Shown here: one piece after another, positions 25,399 through 33,092 of the stretch | Numbering within the stretch: position 1 is the stretch's first letter | Layout: each line of letters opens with the position of its first letter | Source of the DNA: Verrucomicrobiota bacterium | GTDB taxonomy: Bacteria; Verrucomicrobiota; Verrucomicrobiia; Palsa-1439 | NCBI GenBank assembly: GCA_003152315.1 | Contig: PLZV01000018.1 | Coordinates: forward strand, 1-37,203 | Direction of reading: 5' to 3' | DNA: 37,203 bases | Program-made: the position numbers and the translations under genes | Notes under the pieces: model-generated | Told to the model about the DNA's origin: nothing | The model's input: only the letters and a program-made list of their open reading frames with translations | The model's database searches: none

Positions 25399-26847
25399 TT
25401 ACTTCGTCCGGTAGCTAGTGAGGATGCTGTCGAACTGCGCCTTGAGTGCATCGAACTTCTCCGGCGCGGACGTGAGCACGAAAAGCTCCGATTCCTTCGG
25501 CCCCAGCACGCGTAATAAGAACTGTACCCGCGGTTTGCCCACCTCAGTGTACTCCACAGTGCAAGCGACTCCCGTCCGTCCGTCGATGGTGTAATTCTTC
25601 CGACTATCGGGGCGCACCTTCACGTTCTTATTCTTGGCAATTTCCTCCTCGGCCCAGGCGCGGGCCGATTTTTGGGCGGCGTCCGACAGGGAATCGGTGG
25701 CAAAGAGACGCATGCCACCATCGTCCGTGTCCGCGCCGGGATCGAGCGTGCGAATCAATTCCTGTTTTGGAGGCTGGCCGTTCTTGGCTCGCCAAACGAC
25801 CCAATCGGCCGGCGCGGTGAACGAAATGCCGAGTTCGTCATCGTGAAACCTCACGGCCTCGCCCGGTTTTCGTTGCGTGATCGATGTGAGCTGCGCAGTG
25901 ATGGGGCCAGCATCGAATTTCACCAGATAGCGATGCGCGTCATCGGAGAACCAGAAATCCTGGTTCACGAGGCCAAGATGCACCTTGAAGCAATCGAATT
26001 TTCCCGCCGGCACTTCGACCGTCTCCTTTCCCTGAACGTCGACCCCGATTGAAATGACAGTCCCTCCCAAAGTCGTGGCCACCGGGAGCGTCGTCTTGTA
26101 GCCGACTTGCAGCGGAAACCGGCGCATCGCATGCATGGCTTCTTCGTTATCGAGGATTGGGCCGTCAAAGGTAATGGTGGTCGGCTGCGCCTTCCCGACG
26201 CGCTGCACTTCCACGCTGCCCGTCCGGTAGGTCGCCGACACTTCGCCCAGCATGGAATGTTTCCAATGGCTGCTCAGTGGTCGGAATGTCTCCGCGTCCG
26301 CATCGACGCTACTGACCGATTGGGGCCCCGCCATCAGGCGAGCGCCGACGCGCCAAACTTTGTGTCCATTGACCGGCGGCGCCAGGTCGGCGCGATACTC
26401 GACGGTGCCAATGTCCATGCCCGAGGCCAGGCCAATATTGAGTTGCAGTCGCTCGCCATCGACCCAGGGCACCGGCCCGAGGGTGAGTTTGCCGGGCAAA
26501 TACTCGCGGGCCTGGGCGATGAGCTGTTTCTCACTCGGAAAATCACGGATCAACTTCTCGAACGCGGCCGTCGCATCGGCGGGCCGGTTCTTCTTCAGGT
26601 AGCATTGGCCGAGGCGGAACTGTGCCTGGGCCGCGAGCGACCGGTTGCTACTGGCCTCCGCGACCACTTGTTGGTAGATGGCAATGGCCGAATCGAGGTC
26701 ACCCTTGGTGTCCTGGTTATAGATCCCCTTCTCGAGCAACTCGGAAGGAGACTCTGGTGCGGCCGGCGAAGCCTGTGCACAAATCGTTGCAGCCGCAACC
26801 ACGACGAACATCCCGAACACGGTTCGCAAAGCAGTTGTAGTTTTCAT
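25399..26847 (-). CDS. Secreted TPR protein with DUF3108-like and PsbP-like regions
   Basis: The product has 482 residues from the ATG at 26847 (MKTTTALRTVFGMFVVVAAA, signal peptide to AQA); an upstream TTG is less likely. Residues about 38-110 form TPR units (LDSAIAIYQQVVAEAS, AAQAQFRLGQCYLKKN, ATAAFEKLIRDFPSE). Residues about 125-320 resemble a DUF3108-type beta-barrel (YRADLAPPVNGHKVWRVGAR, VPAGKFDCFKVHL). The C-terminal region (about 335-480) resembles PsbP/DUF1795-like folds (DELGISFTAPADWVVW, GVACTVEYTEVGKPRVQFLL). It is a periplasmic protein of unknown role and the first gene of the operon with DUF5808, hydrolase, kinase and regulator. A TGTTACC direct repeat lies 23-40 bases upstream of the start. 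Confidence 0.8.
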   Translation of the reverse strand: MKTTTALRTVFGMFVVVAAATICAQASPAAPESPSELLEKGIYNQDTKGDLDSAIAIYQQVVAEASSNRSLAAQAQFRLGQCYLKKNRPADATAAFEKLIRDFPSEKQLIAQAREYLPGKLTLGPVPWVDGERLQLNIGLASGMDIGTVEYRADLAPPVNGHKVWRVGARLMAGPQSVSSVDADAETFRPLSSHWKHSMLGEVSATYRTGSVEVQRVGKAQPTTITFDGPILDNEEAMHAMRRFPLQVGYKTTLPVATTLGGTVISIGVDVQGKETVEVPAGKFDCFKVHLGLVNQDFWFSDDAHRYLVKFDAGPITAQLTSITQRKPGEAVRFHDDELGISFTAPADWVVWRAKNGQPPKQELIRTLDPGADTDDGGMRLFATDSLSDAAQKSARAWAEEEIAKNKNVKVRPDSRKNYTIDGRTGVACTVEYTEVGKPRVQFLLRVLGPKESELFVLTSAPEKFDALKAQFDSILTSYRTK

Positions 26848-26869
26848 GGCTCTCAATGTGCCGAAGCCA

Positions 26870-26887
26870 TGTTACCACTTTGTTACC
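26870..26887. promoter_or_regulatory. PhoB-box-like direct repeat upstream of the TPR-kinase-regulator operon
   Basis: TGTTACC occurs at 26870-26876 and again at 26881-26887, a perfect 7-base direct repeat with 4 bases between (11-bp period). This is the geometry bound by dimers of OmpR/PhoB-family regulators, and the last gene of the operon encodes one. It lies just upstream of the TPR gene start. Autoregulation is an inference. Confidence 0.55.
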
Positions 26888-26958
26888 TGCATGTCCTTTG
26901 TTTGTCCAACGTCGACAGGCAACGGGCGGCTGGCTGACGGGCCGTATCGTGGAATCGG

Positions 26959-27420
26959 TCACTTCTTTGGTGTCAGGGGCGTGTAATAGTAGATGACCGT
27001 GTAGGTGGCCGGAACTTTGCCGGGATTGCGCAGGCGCGTGGTGGCGTGGGACGCGAAAAAGATGACCGAACCCGGCCCGACGGTTTCGCTGTGGCCATCG
27101 AACGTCGCTTCGATTGTGCCTTCCTTGACGATGACTACCTCCTCTTGCACATGCAGGCGCGGCTCGCCGCTTTGTTGGCCGGGATTGAGGGTGGTAATGT
27201 GACAATTGATCTTGTCGAGGGTCGCGGTCGGTCCGTCGAATACAACCCGGCGCACACCGTTGGATACCTGCGTGGGTTGCATCTTCTCCCAATCATAGAC
27301 GGCAGAAAGCAGCTTTGTCTGATTGGATGACGCGGCCGTCGTATTTGTCGGTGTTTGCGCCGAAAGAGTCGTACTGAGAGTGACCAATGCCACCGACCAG
27401 AAGATGATCTTCGTATTCAT
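26959..27420 (-). CDS. Secreted cupin protein
   Basis: The product has 153 residues. A signal peptide (MNTKIIFWSVALVTLSTTLS, then AQ) is followed by a Thr/Ser linker and a single cupin_2 barrel: LNPGQQSGEPRLHVQEEVVI as motif 1, VKEGTIEATFDGHSETVGPG and IFFASHATTRLRNPG as motif 2. Motif 1 retains one His and a Glu but lacks the usual HxH pair, so metal binding may be altered. The substrate or ligand is unknown. It sits 111 bases upstream of the TPR-kinase operon on the same strand, with that operon's candidate operator between, so it is probably a separate unit. Confidence 0.8.
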   Translation of the reverse strand: MNTKIIFWSVALVTLSTTLSAQTPTNTTAASSNQTKLLSAVYDWEKMQPTQVSNGVRRVVFDGPTATLDKINCHITTLNPGQQSGEPRLHVQEEVVIVKEGTIEATFDGHSETVGPGSVIFFASHATTRLRNPGKVPATYTVIYYYTPLTPKK

Positions 27421-27466
27421 CGTGTCCTGGGGGTTGTTTGACGGTCTCTCGTGGGCGACAGCGAGA

Positions 27467-29557
27467 CTACGGCCTACGTTCTTTGATCGCTGCCAGAATC
27501 TCCGTCACCACTTCCGCCTTCGGTTTGGCGCCGAGATTGCCTTTGCCGTGGAGGCGCACGCTGACTGCGCCTGCTTCCATGTCGCGACCGCCGATGACGA
27601 GCATGGTGTGGACCTTCGCCTGCTCGGCGTCGGCAATTTTGCCTTTGATATTGTCGTTGCTGTAATCGCCTTCGGCGCGAACCATGTTGGCGCGGAGTTC
27701 GTTGACAATGGCTTTGGCGTACTCCACCAACGGGGCATCTTCGCCGATAGTGAGGACGCGGACCTGTTCGGGCGCGAGCCAGAGCGGGAAGTTGCCGGCG
27801 TAATGCTCGATGAGGAAACCGATGAACCGTTCGTGCACCCCCAGCGGTGAACGGTGAATACACAGCGGGGTCTTTTCGGTATTGTCGCGATCTTTGTATA
27901 CGAGCCCGAAACGTTTCGGCACGGCAAAATCCACCTGATTGGTGGTCAGGGTAAATTCCCGTCCAATGACGCTCCAAACCTCCACGTCGATCTTCGGGCC
28001 GTAAAACGCTGCTTCGTTCGGCACTTCCACGAAATCGATGCCGCTGTTCTTGAGCACATCGCGAACGAGGTCTTCGGTCTGCTTCCAAAGTTCCGGTTCA
28101 TTGACGTACTTGGCGTTGTCGCCGGTCAGGCGGGACGGATCGTGAGTGCTGAAGCGCATGACGTATTTGTCGATCCCGAACAGCTTGAAATACTTCATGT
28201 ACATCTCGTTCACGGCATTGAACTCGGAGGCGAATTGCTCCGGCGTACAATAAATGTGCGCATCGTTCATGTTCATCGACCGCACACGCATCAGTCCAAA
28301 CAGCTCGCCCGACTGCTCGTAGCGATAGCAGCACCCATACTCCGCCATCCGCAACGGCAAATCGCGGTAACTCCTCGGCTCCGCAGCGAAAATGCGATGA
28401 TGATGCGGACAGTTCATCGCCTTGAGGTAGTAGCTTTCAGGCAAGCCCAGTTTCGCTAGTGACGACGCCGCGTGTCGATAATCGGCCACAAGCGCGCCGA
28501 TTTCCGATGAAGTATCTGAAGTCCATCCAAATCTTTCGGCACGAGCGATCGCTGCTTCCACTCCGGCCAACATTCTCCCATCGCTAGTCCATTCAGAAAC
28601 CGGCGGCGTACCGTGCCGATCTGTTTGCGAAGCGAGTACCAACTTGTAGATTTTGCTGCCCAGGGAATTGATCCTATCAGAAAGCTCCTTGCGTTCCTTC
28701 GCATCTTCGTCAAACGACATCGGCGGGAACATGCTGTCCGCGTAGTACGGCAGGTGACCACTGGTCTTGAACAATTTCTCTTTTGCGATGTGCGGTGTTT
28801 TCACACGCACGTAGCCAGCGGCGAACTCGGTTTCCTTGGCCAACTTCTCAAGTTCTTCGCAGATCGCTGCGCCTTTCGGCAGCCACAGCGGCAGGCCGGG
28901 GCCGACGTATTCGGGGTCTAACACAAACAGGCCCATCTCCTGCCCGAGCTTGCGGTGGTCGCGTTTCTTGGCCTCCTCCAGCATCGTGAAGTAGGCTTCC
29001 ATCTCGGTCTTGTTCTTGAACGCGGTGCCGTAGATGCGCTGCAACTGCGGGTTCTTCTCGTCGCCCTTGTAGTAGGCGCTGGCGACGTGCGTGAGCTTAA
29101 ACGCGCTGACGTTGCCGGTGCGCATCACGTGCGGCCCGGCGCAGAGGTCGATGAAATCGCCGCTCTTGAAATAAGTAATCTTCTCGCCCTCGGGAATGTC
29201 CTCGAGGTTGCCGATTTTGAATTTGCTCGGATTTCCCGGGCGTTCGCTCAAGGCGCCGAGCCGACCGCTCTGCGCGTCCTTGAGCGCCTGTTCGCGTGTG
29301 ACCTCGACCTTCTCGAAGACCTGGTTCTCCTTGGAGATCTTTTTCATCTCGGCCTCAATGGCCGGGAAATCCTCGGGCGAAATGCGATGCTGCAACTCGA
29401 CATCATAATAAAAGCCGTCGTCCACCGGCGGACCGGCGGCGAACTGTGCGTCCGGCCACAGTTTGGCGATGGCAGTCGCCATCACGTGGGCAGCGGAGTG
29501 CCGCAACCGTTCGATGTCGGTCATCTGCGCGCGTTGATCGAGTGTTTTCCGTTCCAT
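27467..29557 (-). CDS. thrS: Threonyl-tRNA synthetase, TGS-less, with an internal insertion
   Basis: The product has 696 residues from the ATG at 29557 (MERKTLDQRAQMTDIERLRH). Upstream in-frame codons look non-coding. The editing domain carries HSAAHVMATAI and CAGPHV. The class II core has MNCPHHHRIF, ERYQS-like motif 2 in YRYEQSGELFGLMRVR and motif 3 in IHRSPLGVHERF. The three zinc ligands known from the E. coli enzyme are present: Cys383, His434 in NDAH and His568 in CIHR. The anticodon-binding domain follows LWLAPEQVRVL. The N-terminal TGS domain is missing. Between DSMFPPM and YYLKAMNCP, where E. coli has only a few residues, about 90 extra residues are inserted (about 282-374). It charges tRNA-Thr with threonine. 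The gene stands apart from infC, unlike the common thrS-infC order. Confidence 0.92.
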   Translation of the reverse strand: MERKTLDQRAQMTDIERLRHSAAHVMATAIAKLWPDAQFAAGPPVDDGFYYDVELQHRISPEDFPAIEAEMKKISKENQVFEKVEVTREQALKDAQSGRLGALSERPGNPSKFKIGNLEDIPEGEKITYFKSGDFIDLCAGPHVMRTGNVSAFKLTHVASAYYKGDEKNPQLQRIYGTAFKNKTEMEAYFTMLEEAKKRDHRKLGQEMGLFVLDPEYVGPGLPLWLPKGAAICEELEKLAKETEFAAGYVRVKTPHIAKEKLFKTSGHLPYYADSMFPPMSFDEDAKERKELSDRINSLGSKIYKLVLASQTDRHGTPPVSEWTSDGRMLAGVEAAIARAERFGWTSDTSSEIGALVADYRHAASSLAKLGLPESYYLKAMNCPHHHRIFAAEPRSYRDLPLRMAEYGCCYRYEQSGELFGLMRVRSMNMNDAHIYCTPEQFASEFNAVNEMYMKYFKLFGIDKYVMRFSTHDPSRLTGDNAKYVNEPELWKQTEDLVRDVLKNSGIDFVEVPNEAAFYGPKIDVEVWSVIGREFTLTTNQVDFAVPKRFGLVYKDRDNTEKTPLCIHRSPLGVHERFIGFLIEHYAGNFPLWLAPEQVRVLTIGEDAPLVEYAKAIVNELRANMVRAEGDYSNDNIKGKIADAEQAKVHTMLVIGGRDMEAGAVSVRLHGKGNLGAKPKAEVVTEILAAIKERRP

Positions 29558-29640
29558 AAGAAGCGGAAGTTTAATAAGGCGCAAAAGCAGCAAAGTCAAT
29601 GCTGCGTACCGATGCGGATGGGAGAACAGTGCGTTGGGCA

Positions 29641-29667
29641 GGCGCGTGCCCGGTCGGGACACGCGCC
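29641..29667. terminator. Strong hairpin between the EF-hand gene and thrS
   Basis: GGCGCGTG at 29641-29648 pairs with CACGCGCC at 29660-29667, and the inner bases CCGGTCGG can extend the stem. It lies shortly after the EF-hand gene stop (29683, minus strand). No U-tract follows, so it may be a processing or attenuation structure, not a classical terminator. Confidence 0.45.
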
Positions 29668-29682
29668 CGCTTCGTGGTTGGT

Positions 29683-30300
29683 TTAGTTGTCGTCGGGTGG
29701 AGGCGGAGGACGCTGACCGCCCTGCTCATCGGGCGGCGGGCCTTGCGGACGTGGCGGCAGGAATTCGTCCCGGGTCAGCTTGCCATCGTGATTCTTGTCG
29801 AGCGTCAGCAACGCCGCCGAGGCGTTGGCGATCTCATTTGAATCGATCACGCCATCGTGATTGGCGTCGAGCGCCAGCAGGATGGGCAACGGTGGTGGAC
29901 GATGATGTCCTCCCTGCTGACCACCACCGGGGCCTCCCTGCTGATTGGCACTCGGAACATCTTGTTGGCTACCCTGCGGTGGTCCCTGATGATCACCCTG
30001 TGGTCCATTCGGGCGCGGCGGTCTGTATTCGTCCGGCGTCAGTTTGCCGTCGTGGTTTTTGTCGAGTGTCAGCAACGCCGCCGAGGCGTTCGCGATCTCA
30101 TTCGAATCGATCACGCCATCGTGGTTGACGTCGAGAGCCTCCACAATCGGGGAAGGCGGCGGACGACGATGATGTCCGCCCTGCGGTCCCCCTTCCCCAC
30201 CGCCTTGTGGCGGCGGCCCACCCTCGTCCTGGGCGAAGACGATCCCTGCTCCCAAACCCACGATCACCGCTGTCATCCAAACTATTCTTGATACCTTCAT
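29683..30300 (-). CDS. Secreted four-EF-hand protein
   Basis: The product has 205 residues. A signal peptide (MKVSRIVWMTAVIVGLGAGI, then VFAQ) is followed by Gly/Pro/Gln-rich linkers and two EF-hand pairs. The Ca-binding loops are DVNHDGVIDSNE (57-68), DKNHDGKLTPDE (80-91), DANHDGVIDSNE (145-156) and DKNHDGKLTRDE (168-179), all with full ligand sets. The second pair duplicates the first, visible at DNA level (29801-29880 against 30041-30120). The HHRPPP and PPRP linkers are unusual. It is divergent from a CpxR/CpxA-like pair, and AAGGA lies upstream of the ATG. It probably binds calcium in the periplasm and may be part of, or controlled by, that signalling system, as CpxP is by CpxRA in enterobacteria (inference). 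Confidence 0.88.
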   Translation of the reverse strand: MKVSRIVWMTAVIVGLGAGIVFAQDEGGPPPQGGGEGGPQGGHHRRPPPSPIVEALDVNHDGVIDSNEIANASAALLTLDKNHDGKLTPDEYRPPRPNGPQGDHQGPPQGSQQDVPSANQQGGPGGGQQGGHHRPPPLPILLALDANHDGVIDSNEIANASAALLTLDKNHDGKLTRDEFLPPRPQGPPPDEQGGQRPPPPPDDN

Positions 30301-30339
30301 AACTGTGATTCCTTTCTGGTAGTAATAGACACGGTCAGT

Positions 30340-30388
30340 GTTAAGCGCGTGTGTGTGAAGACGGGGAAAATTGTTAAGGAAGCGTTAA
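30340..30388. promoter_or_regulatory. Three phased GTTAA boxes between EF-hand and response-regulator genes
   Basis: GTTAA occurs at 30340-30344, 30373-30377 and 30384-30388. Start-to-start distances are 33 and 11 bp, so all three lie on the same face of the helix. The last two form GTTAA-N6-GTTAA, close to the CpxR box GTAAA-N(4-8)-GTAAA. They sit in the 128-bp divergent intergenic region and probably serve the regulator encoded at 30429. Confidence 0.5.
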
Positions 30389-30428
30389 AGTTGCGGCGCA
30401 ACCCGCCTGCCTGCGGTATTCTGGCAAC

Positions 30429-31175
30429 GTGACGACACATTCGGCTGCCTCAGTGCAGGCTCCACGCCCCACACGCGTGCTGATCATTGATGACGACCGC
30501 AAACTCTGCGCGCTCATACGCGATTATCTCGCGCCACTCGGGTTCGAGGTGACCGCGGAGCACACGGGGCCCGCGGGCGTCGAGCGGGCGGTCACGGGCA
30601 ACCACGACGTGGTCATTCTTGACGTCATGCTGCCCGGGCTCGACGGCTTCGAGGTGTTGAAACGCATTCGCCACGCGTCGCAGGTGCCCGTGCTGATGCT
30701 CACGGCACGCGGTGAGGAGACGGACCGTATCGTCGGCCTGGAAGTGGGCGCGGATGATTACCTGCCGAAGACATTTTCGACCCGTGAACTTTTGGCGCGG
30801 CTGCGCGCCGTCATGCGCCGCGCCTCCCGCCCTGCCCCAGCAACTGGCGGCGACGCGCCGTCGGGCGAAATTGTTGTGGGTAATTTGCGACTCAATTCCG
30901 ATGCGCGTGCGGCCGCGCTGGGCGATAAACCCCTCGATTTGACGGCCATCGAATTCGACCTGTTGGAATGTCTGGCGCGGGCTCGCGGGCGAGTCCGCTC
31001 GCGCGAGCAACTGATCGAATCCATTACCGAACGCAATTACGACGTCTACGATCGCTCGGTCGATGTGCACATCTGCTCGTTGCGCAAGAAGCTCGGGGAC
31101 GAATCGGCCAGCCCGCGTTTCATCCGCACCGTGCGCGCGGTCGGTTATATGTTCATCAACCCGGATGACGCATGA
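30429..31175 (+). CDS. CpxR-like response regulator
   Basis: The product has 248 residues and starts at a GTG (30429). The receiver has the acidic triad DDD (21-23), phospho-acceptor Asp65 in ILDVMLPG, Thr in MLTARG and Lys in LPKTF, where Thr replaces the usual Pro of KPF. The winged helix has LDLTAIEFDLLECLARARGR, RSVDVHICSLRKKLG and IRTVRAVGYMF. It is translationally coupled to the kinase (ATGA overlap at 31172). It probably controls the divergent EF-hand gene and itself through the GTTAA boxes. The CpxR assignment is by overall pattern. Confidence 0.9.
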   Translation: MTTHSAASVQAPRPTRVLIIDDDRKLCALIRDYLAPLGFEVTAEHTGPAGVERAVTGNHDVVILDVMLPGLDGFEVLKRIRHASQVPVLMLTARGEETDRIVGLEVGADDYLPKTFSTRELLARLRAVMRRASRPAPATGGDAPSGEIVVGNLRLNSDARAAALGDKPLDLTAIEFDLLECLARARGRVRSREQLIESITERNYDVYDRSVDVHICSLRKKLGDESASPRFIRTVRAVGYMFINPDDA

Positions 31176-32626
31176 AACTGCGCCTGCCATTACTTGCCCG
31201 CATCCTGTTGTGGTTCTTCCTGAACCTCGCGTTGCTGGCGGCCGGGTTTATCCTGTTGGTGCGTTCGCAGTTCGTCTTTGATCGCGATTTCTTGCTAACG
31301 GCAGGCGCGGTTGAACGATTGCAGACGATGGGTGACGAGATCGCCACCGAAATGTCAAACCGTCCACTGGAACAGTGGAAGGGCATGTTGGAGCAATACG
31401 ACAACACTTACAAAGTCCGCTTCCATGTTTTCTCCGATGAAGGCCGACCGTTGGCTGGGGAACCGGGACGCCTGCCTCCCGAAGTCCACGAACGCATCGT
31501 CCGACGTCCGGTGCCACCGCGGCGTCCGCCGCCGGAGAATATGGGGGAACCTGGGAATTTACCGCCGCAGGATTTGCCACCCGAACAACGTCCCCCTCCG
31601 CCACGTGGCCGGAATCCGAATCCCCCACGCATGCTCATTCGCGCGGGCAATCCCCCGCATTATTGGTTCACGATTCGCGCGTCAACCGGTGTGTTTGTCG
31701 TTGTTGAATCCGAGACGTTGACCGGTGGCGGATTGTTTCTCGACCTGCGACCGTGGCTGGTGGCCGTTTTCGGCGCGGCAATTTTCTCGGCGCTTTTCTG
31801 GGTGCCGGTTGTTCGGGGCATCACCCGCTCCATCGCCCAAATGACGCAGGCCACCCAACAGATTGCGGAAGGTCATTTCGATGTGCGGGTGCAAGCCCAC
31901 CGCCGCGATGAACTCGGCACCCTCAGCCAGGCCATTAACAGCATGGCCCAGCGGCTGGATGGTTTCGTGACTGGTCAGAAACGTTTTCTCGGCGACATTG
32001 CGCACGAGCTTTGTTCGCCGCTGGCCCGATTGCGCGTGGCGCTTGGGATCTTGGAGGAACGCGTCAACGGGTCGCAGCAGGCGGATGTTTCTCGCGCCGC
32101 CGAGCAGGCCGATGAAATCGCCGGGCTCGTGAATGAACTGTTGTCCTTTTCCAAAGCTTCGCTTGGCGCCACCCATGCCAAGCTTCGACCGGTTTCTTTG
32201 CGTACACTTGCTGACGCAGCAGTTCGACACGAGGTCAGTGACGGCGCGCAAGTCGAGGTGAAGATCGCATCCGACCTCCGCGCCGAAGCGGAACCGGATT
32301 TGCTGGTGCGTGCCTTGTCGAACCTTCTGCGAAATGCTGTTCGGTATGCCGGCGCTGGTGGGCCGATCTTGATTACTGCTGAGCCACACGACGGACAGGT
32401 TGCACTGATGGTCTCCGACTGCGGTCCCGGTATTCCCGAAGCAGAGCTGCAGCGCATCTTCGATCCGTTCTACCGGCTCGACACCTCGCGTGATCGACAG
32501 ACCGGTGGCGTCGGACTGGGTCTGGCCATCGTGAAGACGTGCGTGGAGGCCTGCCGGGGAAACGTCATTGCGACGAATCGCGTTCCGAACGGACTGCAGG
32601 TGACGATTACATTACGCGCTGCCTAG
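31172..32626 (+). CDS. CpxA-like sensor histidine kinase with proline-rich sensor
   Basis: The product has 484 residues. Membrane helices lie at about 10-30 and 194-213. The extracytoplasmic part between them contains a very Pro/Arg-rich stretch (about 112-153, RRPVPPRRPPPENMGEPG and following). HAMP follows (RGITRSIAQMTQATQQIAEG), then HisKA with His278 in IAHELCSPLARLRVAL, typical of CpxA-type kinases. The ATPase part has NLLRNAVRYA (N box), DCGPGIP (G1) and GLGLAIVKT (G2). It phosphorylates the regulator encoded just upstream. The Pro-rich sensor resembles the Pro-rich linkers of the divergent EF-hand protein, so a physical link between the two is plausible but unproven. Confidence 0.9.
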   Translation: MKLRLPLLARILLWFFLNLALLAAGFILLVRSQFVFDRDFLLTAGAVERLQTMGDEIATEMSNRPLEQWKGMLEQYDNTYKVRFHVFSDEGRPLAGEPGRLPPEVHERIVRRPVPPRRPPPENMGEPGNLPPQDLPPEQRPPPPRGRNPNPPRMLIRAGNPPHYWFTIRASTGVFVVVESETLTGGGLFLDLRPWLVAVFGAAIFSALFWVPVVRGITRSIAQMTQATQQIAEGHFDVRVQAHRRDELGTLSQAINSMAQRLDGFVTGQKRFLGDIAHELCSPLARLRVALGILEERVNGSQQADVSRAAEQADEIAGLVNELLSFSKASLGATHAKLRPVSLRTLADAAVRHEVSDGAQVEVKIASDLRAEAEPDLLVRALSNLLRNAVRYAGAGGPILITAEPHDGQVALMVSDCGPGIPEAELQRIFDPFYRLDTSRDRQTGGVGLGLAIVKTCVEACRGNVIATNRVPNGLQVTITLRAA

Positions 32627-32661
32627 CTGCACGCATCGGCACGTCGGTGCGGTTGCCGCTC

Positions 32662-32931
32662 TCATCGTTGCTCACCTAGCGTAACACGAATGTCTGCACC
32701 TGTTGTCTCAAGAATCTGGGTCACACTATAAACAGCCTCTTCATGAACATGGTGCAGAGAAACAAGTTGACGCGCATGGATTTGGCGAGCCAAACGCCTT
32801 AGTTCGCTTGGAGACGCATTGACTCCGCGACGAAGTCGCTTTCTGAGTTCCGATCTTGCATGGTCATCCCAGCCGGTGAACCCTACGTAATTCTCCTTCC
32901 AGCCAAGTATCTCAATCGTTGCCATAGGCAT
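32662..32931 (-). CDS. Small protein of unknown function (89 residues)
   Basis: The product reads MPMATIEILGWKENYVGFTG at the start and ends QILETTGADIRVTLGEQR. The start may be the ATG at 32931 or at 32925. The C-terminal half (HEEAVYSVTQILETTGADIR) faintly recalls the helix-strand element of the L7/L12 C-terminal fold, but I would not assign it. No signal peptide or membrane helix is present, and it has a basic helical middle (RSELRKRLRRG). It converges with the CpxA-like kinase and stands alone. Confidence 0.6.
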   Translation of the reverse strand: MPMATIEILGWKENYVGFTGWDDHARSELRKRLRRGVNASPSELRRLARQIHARQLVSLHHVHEEAVYSVTQILETTGADIRVTLGEQR

Positions 32932-33070
32932 CTGCCGCTGTTACTGAGCGACGTGGGTGTTAGTACTGCTTTCATTTGAGTCTGCATTTCGTACCAACTC
33001 CGTTCGTGAGAAGCATGTTAGCCAAGCCATCTAACTCCAGCAAGCCCGAACTCTTCGACCGTGTTCTAAA

Positions 33071-33092
33071 CGCAGGCTAAAGCCTGCGGCTA
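33071..33092 (-). repeat. GTAG-headed REP palindrome
   Basis: CGCAGGCT-AA-AGCCTGCG is a perfect hairpin (33071-33088) followed by GCTAC. On the minus strand it reads GTAGCCGCAGGCTTTAGCCT, a GTAG head plus a palindrome as in REP elements. It abuts the stop codon of the dehydrogenase gene and could end its transcript. Confidence 0.7.

Noticed and set aside
28436-28714. The ThrRS insertion as an intein
   Set aside because: It is only about 90 residues, has no splicing-block Cys/Ser or HN-Cys end and no endonuclease motif.
27467-29557. Loss of a zinc ligand in threonyl-tRNA synthetase (Phe in SGELFGL)
   Set aside because: The E. coli His at that position is not the ligand; Cys383, His434 and His568 match the three known ligands.
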